A stretch of 64,000 bases of DNA from Xanthobacteraceae bacterium (GTDB lineage Bacteria > Pseudomonadota > Alphaproteobacteria > Rhizobiales > Xanthobacteraceae). The position numbers and the translations under genes were made by a program. The notes beneath the pieces were generated by a model. The model was given only the letters and a program-made list of their open reading frames with translations, was not told the origin of the DNA and did no database searches. Below are positions 50,495 through 60,576 of this stretch, piece after piece. How positions within the stretch are numbered: the first letter of the stretch is position 1; every line of letters begins with the position of its first letter. The DNA lies in assembly GCA_029239875.1 (NCBI GenBank), contig JARBUD010000013.1, positions 186,001 through 250,000 of the forward strand, written 5' to 3'.

Positions 50495-51557
50495 CAGGCG
50501 GGCTCCCGGCGGACGAAGACGATGCGGAACCGCGTCAGCAGCCCGCCCACCAGCACGCTGAGCAAGGCGAAGGCGACGACGAGGTCGGCGAGATAGTTGG
50601 AGACACCGATGGCGCGGCTCATCGAATCCGCGCCGACGAACACGCCGGCGACGAAGATGGCGGCGGGAATAACGCCGAGCGGCGAGAGGTTGGCGAGCGT
50701 CGCCACCACGATGCCGGCATAGCCGAAGCCGGGCGACAGGTCGGCGGTGAGGTATCCTTTCAAACCAGCCACTTCGCTGGCGCCAGCGAGCCCGGCGAGG
50801 CCGCCGGAGAGGACGCCGACGAGCGCCATCGCCTTGCCCACCGGCAGGCCGGCATAACGGGCGGCGCGGGCGTTCTCGCCCACGGCGCGGATGCGGAAGC
50901 CCCACACCGTGCGGGAGATGAAGACGTGCAGCAGCACGGCGGCGACGACCGCCAGCACGAGGCCCCAATGCAGGCGCAGCCCCGTCACCAGCTTGGGCAG
51001 CGTCGCCTCGTCGAGCACGGGAGCGGATTGCGGCCAGCCGAGTGCCATCTCGTCCTTCATCGGCCCTTCCAGCATCATCTGCACGAAGAGCAGGACGATG
51101 AAGTTCATCAGCAACGTGACGACCACCTCGTCGGCGCCGAAGCGGGTCTTGAACAACACCGGCACCAGCAGCAGTGCGGCCCCGGCGGCCGCGGCACCGA
51201 TCAGCACCAAGGGCACGAGGACATAGGGCGGCGCCTCGATCAGCCCGGCGCCGAGCGCCACGGTCGCGAGGGCGCCGGCATAGAGCTGGCCCTCGGCGCC
51301 GATGTTCCAGAGCTTGGCGCGGAAGGCGACCGCCGCGGCGAGGCCGGTGAAGATCAGCGGCGTGGCACGGGTCAGTGTCTCCGCTAGCGCGAAGCCGTCG
51401 CCCGCCGCGCCCTGTGCCATCAATACGAACGCGGTGAAAACCGGCGCGCCGGTCAGCGCCAGCGGGATGGCGGTGAGCACGAGCGCGGCGAGACCCGAGC
51501 CGATGGAGACGGCGACGGTGAGCCAGACCGGGGTGCGCTCGCGCGGGACGAAGCGGA

Positions 51558-51561
<4 letters not shown>
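50494..51561 (-). CDS. ABC transporter permease, BMP/nucleoside type (YufP-like)
   Basis: A 355-residue permease with about ten hydrophobic helices. Marks are LIFTGLAAAVAFRAKLWNIGAEGQLYAGALA in the middle and GFRIRAVGENARAARYAGLPVGKAM, the ATPase-coupling loop. It overlaps the ATPase gene by 4 bases (ATGA) and the next permease by 1 base. This is the longer permease of the pair, as in YufP/RnsC-type importers for nucleosides and related compounds. Confidence 0.92.
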
Positions 51562-53117
<1,556 letters not shown>

Positions 53118-53123
53118 GAAGAC

Positions 53124-53258
53124 GTCATCCCGGACACCGCGACGCGGCGATCCAGGATCGCGAAAACGCCTCTTCGGCACGCGATCCCGGCTCTACGCGC
53201 TGCGCCGGAGCTTGCCCTTGGGCTTGGGAGAGGCAAGACCCGAGGGGCCGGGATGACG
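53124..53258. repeat. Variant palindromic repeat between the binding-protein and ATPase genes
   Basis: CGTCATCCCGGACACCGCGA on the left and AGGGGCCGGGATGACGGC on the right form an inverted pair, with GATCGCG/CGCGATC inside. It is a divergent relative of Families A and B ('CTTGGG..GGCAAGACCCG' is shared). Within one operon it could lower expression of downstream genes relative to the binding protein. Confidence 0.6.
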
Positions 53259-53268
53259 GCTATCTGCC

Positions 53269-54306
53269 TCACATGGTCGACTTCGGCTCGGCGTCGTTGA
53301 CGTTGACGCGGAACAGGCCGTCCTTGATCTCCTTCTCCTTGAGAAGGACCATGTCGATCACCTCCGGCGGCACCACCTTCGGGTCGAGCGGGGCGAGGCT
53401 GGCGCCGCCCTCGGCCATGTAGCTGTAGGGGCCGTAATCGGCGGCGACGAAGGTCTCGTCGATCACCTCCTTGATCGCCTTGTCGATGGTCGGCTCCATC
53501 TGCCACAGCGCCGAGGCGATCACCGTGCCGGGGTACTGGCTCGACGTGTCGATGACGTTGCCGATCGCCTTCACGCCGCGCTCCTTGGCGGCGTCGGACA
53601 CGCCGAAGCGCTCGGCGTAGAGAATGTCCGCGCCCTTGTCGATCTGGGCGAAGGCGGCCTCCTTGGCCTTGGGCGGGTCGTACCAGGAATTGATGAAGGT
53701 GACGATGAACTTCACGTTCGGGTTCACCGCCTTGGCGCCTTCCATGAAGGCCTGCATCAGCCGGTTCACCTCGGGGATGGCGTAGCCGCCGACAAGGCCG
53801 ATGACGTTCGACTTGGTGGTCTTACCCGCCACCATGCCGGTCAGGTAGGACGGCTCGTGGATGAAGTTGTCGAACACCGAGAAGTTCGGCTTGGTCGGGC
53901 CGAAGGACGAGCCCATCAGATAGGCGGTCTTGGGATAGTCGGCCGCCACCTTGCGGGCGGGACGCTCCACCGCGAAGACCTCGCCGACGACGAGGTCGGC
54001 GCCCTCCTGCGAGTACTGGCGCATCACCCGCTCATAGTCGGTGTTGGCGACGTTCTCGGAGAATTTGTAGGTGATGTCGCCGCGCGCCTCGGCCGCCTTC
54101 AGCGCCTTGTGGATGCGCGACACCCATTGCTGCTCCACCGGCACGGTGTAGATGGCCGCGACCTTGATCGGCTTGGCCTTGGCGGCGAAGGCATCGCCGC
54201 CCGCGAAGGTGGCGAGGGCGGCCGCGCCGCCGAGCGCCAGCATTTGCCGCCGGTCGAGCATGGCTGACGAAAAAAGCGGCAGGGAACCAGACGGCTTACG
54301 CGGCAT
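53269..54306 (-). CDS. BMP family ABC transporter substrate-binding protein
   Basis: A 345-residue periplasmic receptor of the basic membrane protein (BmpA/PnrA) family, which binds nucleosides and related purine or pyrimidine compounds. The N-terminus has MLDRRQMLALGGAAALATFAGG, a twin-arginine-like signal. The body shows IKVAAIYTVPVEQQWVSRIHKAL, SYLTGMVAGKTTKSNVIGLVGGYAIPEVNR and FINSWYDPPKAKEAAFAQIDKGADILY. GGGGGAGG lies 8-9 bases before the ATG at 54306. It heads the operon binding protein - ATPase - two permeases - CodA-like deaminase. Ligand identity is inferred from the operon. Confidence 0.93.
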   Translation of the reverse strand: MPRKPSGSLPLFSSAMLDRRQMLALGGAAALATFAGGDAFAAKAKPIKVAAIYTVPVEQQWVSRIHKALKAAEARGDITYKFSENVANTDYERVMRQYSQEGADLVVGEVFAVERPARKVAADYPKTAYLMGSSFGPTKPNFSVFDNFIHEPSYLTGMVAGKTTKSNVIGLVGGYAIPEVNRLMQAFMEGAKAVNPNVKFIVTFINSWYDPPKAKEAAFAQIDKGADILYAERFGVSDAAKERGVKAIGNVIDTSSQYPGTVIASALWQMEPTIDKAIKEVIDETFVAADYGPYSYMAEGGASLAPLDPKVVPPEVIDMVLLKEKEIKDGLFRVNVNDAEPKSTM

Positions 54307-54425
54307 GTTGAGAACCTCCCCCGAGCAAAGCACGGCGGCGCGCCCTATCGCGGCCCCGTACGTACCATTCATGCGAGCGGCATGCCATTTTCGAACTGTC
54401 CGGTCCGAAAATTCCACGCTCCATT

Positions 54426-55163
54426 CTATCTGCTTCCCAACTTATCCGCTTCCCAGGCGGCGGCGAGATAGGCGCGCAGAAAAGGCGTGGTGCCCTCGCG
54501 GAAATCGTCGGGGCCGCGCATGACGAAGACCTCGTCGATCTCCGAGCGCTCCTCGCCGGCAGCGAAGGCGCGGATGCGTGCCGCCAGCACCTCGGCCTCC
54601 TCGCGGGCGACGAGCTGGCGCATCAGCGCGATGCGGCGCTCGTCATAGAGCGCGGTCCATGTCGGCGCGAGACGGACCTCGGACGCGGCGAGGCCGGTCT
54701 CCTCCTCGAATTCGCGCAGCATGCTACCTTCGAGATCGACGCGCCCGTCCGGAGTGAGGTCGGAAGGGTCCGGGGTGCCAGCAGCGAAATAGATGCGCCC
54801 GGCATTGGCCGTCCACGCCGCCATGCGCACCAGCACGAAGCCGCCATCAGCGCCGCGCAGCGCGCCCATGGAGAAGCACAGCCGCGCTCGCGGATGGGGA
54901 GGATTGCCGCCGATCAGCCAGAGCAGCGAGGCGTAGTCGCTCTCAGCATAGCGGCCGAGGAGTGTGCGCCCCTCGAAGCGGTGCGCGGCGAGGATGAGCA
55001 CGCGCCCGTTCCACAGCTCGGGATTGGCCTGCAGCTTGCCGGCGTAATAGGCGTCGATCGCCGCCCGCTCGGAGGCGGTGAAGGCATAGGACGCCGGCTC
55101 GACCCCCATCTCCACGCGGTCGAGCTCCAGGATGGTCGGCCCCGGCTGCAGCGGCCGGTTCAC
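54426..55163 (-). CDS. NUDIX hydrolase family protein with an imperfect Nudix box
   Basis: A 245-residue protein. The core REFEEETGL in DLEGSMLREFEEETGLAAS matches the REUXEEXGU half of the Nudix box, so the metal-binding glutamates are present. The upstream GX5E part is degenerate (Val where Glu is usual). The first ~70 residues are an extra domain. The gene starts with GTG at 55163, preceded by GGAGGG. It is 48 bases after phzF in a probable pdxY-phzF-nudix unit, and 120 bases before the BMP binding protein. The substrate is not predictable. Confidence 0.75.
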   Translation of the reverse strand: MNRPLQPGPTILELDRVEMGVEPASYAFTASERAAIDAYYAGKLQANPELWNGRVLILAAHRFEGRTLLGRYAESDYASLLWLIGGNPPHPRARLCFSMGALRGADGGFVLVRMAAWTANAGRIYFAAGTPDPSDLTPDGRVDLEGSMLREFEEETGLAASEVRLAPTWTALYDERRIALMRQLVAREEAEVLAARIRAFAAGEERSEIDEVFVMRGPDDFREGTTPFLRAYLAAAWEADKLGSR

Positions 55164-55211
55164 CCGCCCTCCGCCGGCCGCCTCGCCGTCACCAGCCTTG
55201 CGGCCGCGCCG

Positions 55212-56108
55212 TCAGACATGAAGCATACCCTCCGAGACGATCACCGCCCCGCCGCCGATGGTGACGGCGGTCAGCTCGCCTGCGGTCACCTGCAGGCCGA
55301 GCCGGATGAGGCTGGAACGCCCAATTTCTACACCTTGCAATATGTCATAGGCATGGAAGCCTTCCTCCGGCTTCTCCCCGGCGAGCAGCACGGCGGCGAG
55401 CGAGGCGGCGGCCGAGCCGGTCGCCGGATCCTCGTCGATGCCCATGTTGGCGGCAAACATGCGGGCGCGGAAATCACCCTCGCCGTCCTCGTCGCGGCAG
55501 AAGACGTAGACCGAGTCCGCGCCGCCGCCGAAGGTGCCGATGAGCCGTGCCGCGCTGGGGCTGATGCGCGCCAGCGCCGAGCGCGAGGCGAGCGGCACGC
55601 AGACAAAGGGCACGCCGGCCGAGGCGATGACCGGGGAATAGTCGTCGAAGCCGATGTCCGAGGTGTCGAGGCCCAGCGCCTGGGCGCAGGCTTCCCGGCT
55701 CATTGGCTCGGCATCGATGATCTCGGGGATGCGCGGCACGGTGAAGGTGGCGCTGCCGAGCCGCTCGCGTTTGACCGTGACGTGGCAGGCGACCGGGCCG
55801 ACATTTTCCTCCAGCACGAAGTCGGTCGAGGTCTCGACCCCGTCGCGTATGGCGAGCAACACCGCCGCGCCGACGGTCGGATGGCCGGCGAAGGGCAGCT
55901 CGTGGTTGATGGTGAAGATGCGCAGCCGCGCCCGGCTGCCCTCCTCCTGCGGCTTGGTGACGAACACCGTCTCCGAGAGATTGAACTCGCGGGCGATGGC
56001 CTGCATGTGGTTGCCGTCGAGCCCGTCGGTGTCGAGCACGACGGCGAGCGGGTTGCCGGACAGCGTCCGGTCGGTGAAGACGTCGAGGACGACGAAGCGG
56101 CGTGCCAT
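55212..56108 (-). CDS. PhzF family isomerase/epimerase-like protein
   Basis: A 298-residue protein of the PhzF fold (two diaminopimelate-epimerase-like halves). It starts MARRFVVLDVFTDRTLSGNPLAVV and carries the catalytic-type Glu46 in EFNLSETVFV, plus PFAGHPTVGAA and MGIDEDPATGSAA. Members isomerise varied small molecules; only a few make phenazines, and no other phenazine gene is present. The ATG at 56108 lies 5 bases after the pdxY stop, so the two are co-transcribed. The longer frame to 56870 is a pdxY shadow. Confidence 0.93.
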   Translation of the reverse strand: MARRFVVLDVFTDRTLSGNPLAVVLDTDGLDGNHMQAIAREFNLSETVFVTKPQEEGSRARLRIFTINHELPFAGHPTVGAAVLLAIRDGVETSTDFVLEENVGPVACHVTVKRERLGSATFTVPRIPEIIDAEPMSREACAQALGLDTSDIGFDDYSPVIASAGVPFVCVPLASRSALARISPSAARLIGTFGGGADSVYVFCRDEDGEGDFRARMFAANMGIDEDPATGSAAASLAAVLLAGEKPEEGFHAYDILQGVEIGRSSLIRLGLQVTAGELTAVTIGGGAVIVSEGMLHV

Positions 56109-56113
56109 GGCGG

Positions 56114-56962
56114 TCAGATCTTCTCCGGCGTGAAGAGACGGGACGGCGTGACGAATTCGTCCTGGGCGGCGACGGTCAGGATCTCCCGCGAGCCGGCCGC
56201 CGCGGTGCGGGCCAGCAGGCCATAGGCCGAGGACGCGGCCTTGGAGAGCGCCTCGGCGGTGGAGTGGGTGGCCTTCCAGTGCACGAAGAACAGCGCGGCG
56301 ATGGCGTCGCCCGCGCCGTTCACCGAGATGTCGAGCTTGGGCGTGCGCACGCGGAAGCGCCCGTCCGGGCCGGAGGCGAGGAGATCGATGGCGTCGGCCG
56401 GCGTGTCCTCGGTGTGCAGGCTGGTGACCATGATGACGCGCGGGCCGGTGGCGTGCACCACGTCGCAGGCGGCGAGCGCGTCGGGCAGCGTCGTGGTGCT
56501 GCGACCGGAGAGGTAGTCGAGCTCGAACTGGTTCGGCGTGATGAGGTCGGCCGCGGGCACGGCGCGCTCGCGCATGAATTCGGGGATGCCCGGCCGCACG
56601 AAGACGCCGCGCCCGACATCGCCGATCACCGGATCGCAGCAGTAATGCGCCTCGCTGTTGGCCGCCTTGACCCGGCCGACCGTGTCGAGGATGGCGTCGC
56701 CGATCTCGGCCGAGCCCATATAGCCGGAGAGCACGCCATCGCAGCGCGGCAGCACGTTGCGGTCCTCGAGGCCGCCGACCAGCTCGCGAATGAGGTCGGC
56801 GCCGAACACCTCGCCGCGCCAGGCGCCATAGCCGGTATGGTTGGAGAACTGCACGGTGTGGATGCCCCACACCTCATGGCCCAGCCGCTGGATGGGGAAC
56901 ATGGCCGAGGCATTACCCACATGCCCATAGGCCACCCAGGACTGTATCGACAGGATGTTCAT
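56114..56962 (-). CDS. pdxY: Pyridoxal kinase PdxY
   Basis: A ribokinase-fold enzyme that phosphorylates pyridoxal to PLP in the vitamin B6 salvage pathway. The 282-residue protein shows [30 protein letters not shown], the nucleotide and substrate segments YCCDPVIGD and [16 protein letters not shown], and the catalytic Asp in [15 protein letters not shown]. Start ATG 56962 (MNILSIQS) fits the family; a GTG at 56968 is in frame. Length is normal. It leads the pdxY-phzF-nudix unit. Confidence 0.95.
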   Translation of the reverse strand: MNILSIQSWVAYGHVGNASAMFPIQRLGHEVWGIHTVQFSNHTGYGAWRGEVFGADLIRELVGGLEDRNVLPRCDGVLSGYMGSAEIGDAILDTVGRVKAANSEAHYCCDPVIGDVGRGVFVRPGIPEFMRERAVPAADLITPNQFELDYLSGRSTTTLPDALAACDVVHATGPRVIMVTSLHTEDTPADAIDLLASGPDGRFRVRTPKLDISVNGAGDAIAALFFVHWKATHSTAEALSKAASSAYGLLARTAAAGSREILTVAAQDEFVTPSRLFTPEKI

Positions 56963-57141
56963 GCTCACGCGCCCCGACCCGTTGGAAACGATCCGCGCTT
57001 AGCGCTCTAAACGCAAGCGCTCAAACGAAAATCCGCGCGGTTGCCATAAGCATTTTCGATGGAGCGGGCCGAAGGGCGGCCAGAAGGCGCTAGGAAGCCG
57101 CGCCGTCCCTGCATCCGGGCGGGTCTTCAGCAGGCTGCGGG

Positions 57142-57255
57142 CTACTCCGCGTCGCCGCCGGTCGCAGCGTCCCACGCCACGATCATGATCCCGGCGAAGC
57201 CGAGCACATACATGGCGGATACGGTGGCGAAGGGGGTGAGACCAAAGAGACCCAT
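57142..57255 (-). CDS. Putative 37-residue single-pass membrane protein
   Basis: MGLFGLTPFATVSAMYVLGF is followed by AGIMIVAWDAATGGDAE: one strong hydrophobic helix (about 8-28) with a short acidic tail. GGAG lies about 9 bases before the ATG at 57255. The longer frame from 57375 adds Arg-rich sequence with no conservation signal that I can see. No family recognised; it may be a real small membrane protein, but evidence is limited to start signal, helix and strand placement. Confidence 0.45.
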   Translation of the reverse strand: MGLFGLTPFATVSAMYVLGFAGIMIVAWDAATGGDAE

Positions 57256-57387
57256 GGCTGGAACTCCGACGAAAGGCTCCACCGCGATATGGGGGCTCGG
57301 CTGTTCCCGCGACAGGGCGGCAACGCAACGGGAAGGGCGATTGAGAAAGCGCCGCGGCCGGCGGCCGTCCGCCATGTCCCCGCGGAC

Positions 57388-57783
57388 CTAGTCCCTCTCC
57401 TCCAGGCGCGCCCGCAGATAGGCGGCCAGAACCACCGCGTCGTTATGGACCGTGTCGTGCGCCGAATAGAGCAGCGTGACCCGGCCGTGCTTCAGAAGGT
57501 CCTCGAGATCACCTACCGCCTCGCCATTCGCATCGAGCTCCTTGCGATAGCGTCGCGCGAACTCCTCGAAGCGATCCGGGTCATGGCCGAACCACTCCCG
57601 CAGCTCGGCGGCCGGAGCGATCTCCTTCAGCCACAGGGTCAGCTTCAGATCGTCCTTGCGGACTCCGCGCGGCCACAGCCTGTCGACGAGGACGCGGGCG
57701 CCATCGTCGCCGGCCACGGGGTCGTAGGCTCTCTTCAACCTGATATCGGGGGCGGCTCTGGTCATCTCTGTCACCTCGGCCAT
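57388..57783 (-). CDS. DUF488 family protein (YeaO-like)
   Basis: A 131-residue protein with the DUF488 core: IRLKRAYDPVAGDDGARVLVDRLWPRG, then LTLWLKEIAPAAELREWFGHDPDRFEEFARRYRKEL, and VTLLYSAHDTVHNDAVVLAAYL at the end. These match E. coli YeaO closely; the family has no firm function. The ATG at 57783 (MAEVTEMTRAAPD) or at 57765 (MTRAAPD) are both possible. The upstream frame to 57924 overlaps the next small gene and is rejected. Confidence 0.9.
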   Translation of the reverse strand: MAEVTEMTRAAPDIRLKRAYDPVAGDDGARVLVDRLWPRGVRKDDLKLTLWLKEIAPAAELREWFGHDPDRFEEFARRYRKELDANGEAVGDLEDLLKHGRVTLLYSAHDTVHNDAVVLAAYLRARLEERD

Positions 57784-57854
57784 GATGATCGGCCCGCAGC
57801 CGGCCGCCGTCTGTCCCGATCGAACGGCGCCGCGCAGTCGGGGGAGCGGAAGCC

Positions 57855-58043
57855 TCAGATGGCTTCTTCCCGCAGCCCGCAGCGCCAGCGGATGACCCGC
57901 CAGGCCGGGTGCTGCGTCGCCCATTCATACATGGCGGCCGTACACTCCATCGGCAATGTCATGCGGGCTTCGGTGGCGATGCGCTCCTCGCGGCAAGCAT
58001 CAGGGCTGGCGAGCAGGCAGATGGTGAGGATGAGGTGGCTCAT
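57855..58043 (-). CDS. Small cysteine-containing hypothetical protein
   Basis: A 62-residue protein: MSHLILTICLLASPDACREE, then TLPMECTAAMYEWATQHPAWRVIRWRCGLREEAI. A short hydrophobic N-terminus and four cysteines suggest a small exported or membrane-associated protein. I recall similar small Rhizobiales proteins ending 'HPxWRVxxWRC', without a known function. Its ATG overlaps the stop of the next upstream small gene by 4 bases (ATGA), so the pair is translationally coupled, which supports both being real. Confidence 0.6.
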   Translation of the reverse strand: MSHLILTICLLASPDACREERIATEARMTLPMECTAAMYEWATQHPAWRVIRWRCGLREEAI

Positions 58044-58231
58044 CTGACCCGTCCTCCCATGCCCTTCATCTCGTCGGTCTCGGCAACGCGCGGCCAGAGA
58101 TAGACGCCCTCGGAAGGATCATGAGCCTTCAGGACGATTGCGTGGAGGTTGCCCCAATAGCTCGGGCGCGGCGACGCCATCAGCTTGCGGGCGAGTTCGG
58201 CGGAACAGTTCAGGACGATTTGCATCGGCAT
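58040..58231 (-). CDS. Small hypothetical protein coupled to the 57855-58043 gene
   Basis: A 63-residue protein starting MPMQIVLNCSAELARKLMAS at 58231 and ending DEMKGMGGRVR. The middle segment SYWGNLHAIVLKAHDPSEGVYLWPRVAETDEMKG looks like a compact alpha/beta fold. No family recognised. The ATGA overlap with the following gene argues for a two-gene unit. The longer frame to 58423 overlaps the divergent amidase region and has no support. Confidence 0.5.
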   Translation of the reverse strand: MPMQIVLNCSAELARKLMASPRPSYWGNLHAIVLKAHDPSEGVYLWPRVAETDEMKGMGGRVR

Positions 58232-58437
58232 GGACCCCGGCAAAATGACTGTTCGAATGATCTTGCATACGGCATGCCAGATATTCCGGATTACCCAGAC
58301 GATGTCCCAACTGCACGCCGACGCTGTCCTAGGGGCAACACCCTGGGAGACGATCGGGTCCCGGCGGCGTCTAGCTGCGGTATGACTTGCCGGTGCTGTG
58401 ACTTGCCTGCGATCGGTGGTCATGCGACAGGCGAAAC

Positions 58438-59703
58438 ATGACCGAGATGCTCTCCGCCGCCGCCCTCGCCCAGGCCGTCCGCGCCGGACGCCTGACCCCC
58501 GCCGATGTCGCCGAGCGCTGCGCGGAAGCCATCCGCGCGCAGGAGGCCGAGGTTCGCGCCTTTGCCAGCGTCGACCTCGACGCCCTCATCGACAAGGCGA
58601 CGTCGCTAGGACTGGCCGAGACGCCGCTCGCCGGCCTGCCGGTGGGCATCAAGGACATTCTCGACACGGTGGACTTCCCCACCGAGCGCGGTTCGCCGCT
58701 CTATGCCGGCTACCGCCCGGTCACCGACGCCGCCATCGTGCGCATGACCGCGCGGGCCGGTGGATTGTTGGCCGGCAAGACGGTGACGACCGAATTCGCC
58801 TTCATGCAGCCGAGCCCGACCCGCAACCCGCGCCGGCTCTCGCATTCGCCGGGCGGCTCTTCGGCAGGCTCGGCGGCGGCGGTGGCGGCCGGCATGCTGC
58901 CGGTCACCATCGGCACCCAGACCGGCGGCTCGGTCATCCGCCCCGCCTCTTTCTGCGGCGTCACCGGCTACAAGCCGTCTTACAAGATGCTGCCGGTTCT
59001 CGGCCTGAAGCCCTTCTCCTGGTCGCTCGACACGCTCGGCGTGTTCGGCGCGCATGTGGTCGACGTCGCCTTCGCGGTCGGTGCGATCTCCGGCCGCGAC
59101 TTCACACTCGACAGCGACGCCAACGCGCCGCGGCTCGCCGTCGCCAGGACCGCCCGCGCCCGTCTCGCCACCGAGGATGCCCACGCCGCGCTGGAGCAGG
59201 CGGCGCGCGCCGCCGAGCGGGCTGGCGCCAGCGTCACCTTCGTCGACCTCTCGGAGGCGGTGGAGAAGGGCGACGAGGCGCACGCGGCCATGCAGGGCTA
59301 CGAGGCCGCCCTCGCCTTCGCCCATGAATGGGATCACCACCGCGCGGCATTGTCGCCGACGCTCGGCGCCTATCTGGAAGAGGCGATGCGCATCACGCCG
59401 GAACAGTACGATTCCGGCCGCCGCCTCGCCCGGCATTCGCGGCACGCGCTGTCCGACCTGTTCGCCGACTATGACGCGGTGCTGACCTTCTCGGCGCCCG
59501 GCGAGGCGCCGGAAGGCCTCGCCACCACCGGCTCGCCGGCCTTCAACCGGCTGTGGACCATGAGCGGCGCGCCCTGCGTCAACGTCACCGGACTGACCGG
59601 AGCAACGGGCCTGCCGATCGGCGTGCAGCTGGTCGGGCGCTTCGGCCGCGACCGCGCGCTGCTGGAGGCGGCGCGGTTCCTGGAGCGGGCCATCGGCGCG
59701 TAA
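58438..59703 (+). CDS. Amidase (amidase signature family)
   Basis: A 421-residue hydrolase with the full amidase-signature triad: Lys72 in GLPVGIKDILD, cis-Ser141 in HSPGGSSAGSAAAVAAG and nucleophile Ser165 in GTQTGGSVIRPASF. It cleaves an amide or related bond in a small molecule. It is close in size to stand-alone amidases and has no GatB/C partner here, so GatA is unlikely. The ATG at 58438 is preceded by an AGG. No catabolic neighbours point to a substrate. Confidence 0.9.
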   Translation: MTEMLSAAALAQAVRAGRLTPADVAERCAEAIRAQEAEVRAFASVDLDALIDKATSLGLAETPLAGLPVGIKDILDTVDFPTERGSPLYAGYRPVTDAAIVRMTARAGGLLAGKTVTTEFAFMQPSPTRNPRRLSHSPGGSSAGSAAAVAAGMLPVTIGTQTGGSVIRPASFCGVTGYKPSYKMLPVLGLKPFSWSLDTLGVFGAHVVDVAFAVGAISGRDFTLDSDANAPRLAVARTARARLATEDAHAALEQAARAAERAGASVTFVDLSEAVEKGDEAHAAMQGYEAALAFAHEWDHHRAALSPTLGAYLEEAMRITPEQYDSGRRLARHSRHALSDLFADYDAVLTFSAPGEAPEGLATTGSPAFNRLWTMSGAPCVNVTGLTGATGLPIGVQLVGRFGRDRALLEAARFLERAIGA

Positions 59704-59755
59704 GGCTTTCGTGAAGCCGGAAACGTAAGCTCTCCCGGCTTCGGCGCCCCCCGGA

Positions 59756-60565
59756 TCAGTCGCCGGCGACCAGCCGCGCCAACGAGTCCCAGAAGGCGTC
59801 CTTGACCCCGACCGCCGGCGGCGGCGGGATGATGGTTGCCGGGTTGGGGTTCTTCTCGCCGTTCGGCATCAGCCGGGCGAACCAGATCTCGCCGTCGGTG
59901 TAATAGGGATCGCCGCCGCCATTGCGCCCGAACAGGGTCGGGCCGACGCCAGTGACCTGATAGACGTCGCGCACCATGCCGGCCGTCTTGAGGTCGTCGA
60001 CCAGCAGGTCGCGCACGGAATCGACGTCCGGGCCGATATGGTGGGTGACGGCGCCGGTATAGTGGCTGAGGCCGACGCCGCGGTCATAGGTCGCCGAGCC
60101 CAGCCAGACCGGCGCGCCCTCCTTGCCCATATCCAGCACCTTCCAGAAGCGGACATGGTCGCGCCGGTCGGCGCTGCGGCCGACCTCCTTCTCAAAGGCG
60201 AGGTCCTCGACGCGCCCGTCATAGAAGAGCGGGCTCACCGGCGCCTTCGGATCGGGGCGATGGAGCAGCACCGAGCCGATGATGGCGAGGCTCGACTTCA
60301 GCGTCACCGGATCGGCGGCCCGCCAACCAGCCGCGTACATGGCGCGGATGACGTCCTCGCGGGAGCCGACCAGCCCGACATCGATCGGGTCGCCCGGTAT
60401 GCCCTGCTTGGTCTGCGTCACCATCGGCAGGTGCTTGATGCCCGGCTGGTGCTCGTGATGCGTCCACAGCCGCGGCAACATCACATAGGCGAGCCCGGCC
60501 CAGACGAGGACGGCAAGGAGCGCCCAGTGCCACACGCGCTTCGCATCCTTCTCCGGCGCCGCCAT
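59756..60565 (-). CDS. LssY C-terminal domain-containing protein
   Basis: A 269-residue protein with one N-terminal membrane helix (VWHWALLAVLVWAGLAYVML, about 11-31). Then comes the LssY-C domain: GDPIDVGLVGSREDVIRAMYAAGWRAADPVTLKSSLAI, FYDGRVEDLAFEKEVG, RRDHVRFWKVL and GVGLSHYTGAVTHHIGPDVDSVRDLLVDDL. In LssY proteins this domain follows a PAP2 or DedA region; here it stands alone with an anchor, facing the periplasm. Function unknown. It starts 11 bases after the metH stop and is probably co-transcribed. Confidence 0.85.
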   Translation of the reverse strand: MAAPEKDAKRVWHWALLAVLVWAGLAYVMLPRLWTHHEHQPGIKHLPMVTQTKQGIPGDPIDVGLVGSREDVIRAMYAAGWRAADPVTLKSSLAIIGSVLLHRPDPKAPVSPLFYDGRVEDLAFEKEVGRSADRRDHVRFWKVLDMGKEGAPVWLGSATYDRGVGLSHYTGAVTHHIGPDVDSVRDLLVDDLKTAGMVRDVYQVTGVGPTLFGRNGGGDPYYTDGEIWFARLMPNGEKNPNPATIIPPPPAVGVKDAFWDSLARLVAGD

Positions 60566-60576
60566 CACCGGCCCGC

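Noticed and set aside
48155-50596. 813-codon open frame on the plus strand
   Set aside because: Antisense to the CodA-like deaminase and permease genes; no motif, no start signal, Arg/His/Glu-rich shadow composition.
55212-56108. PhzF as evidence of phenazine synthesis
   Set aside because: No phzA-E genes are present, and most PhzF-fold proteins are unrelated isomerases.
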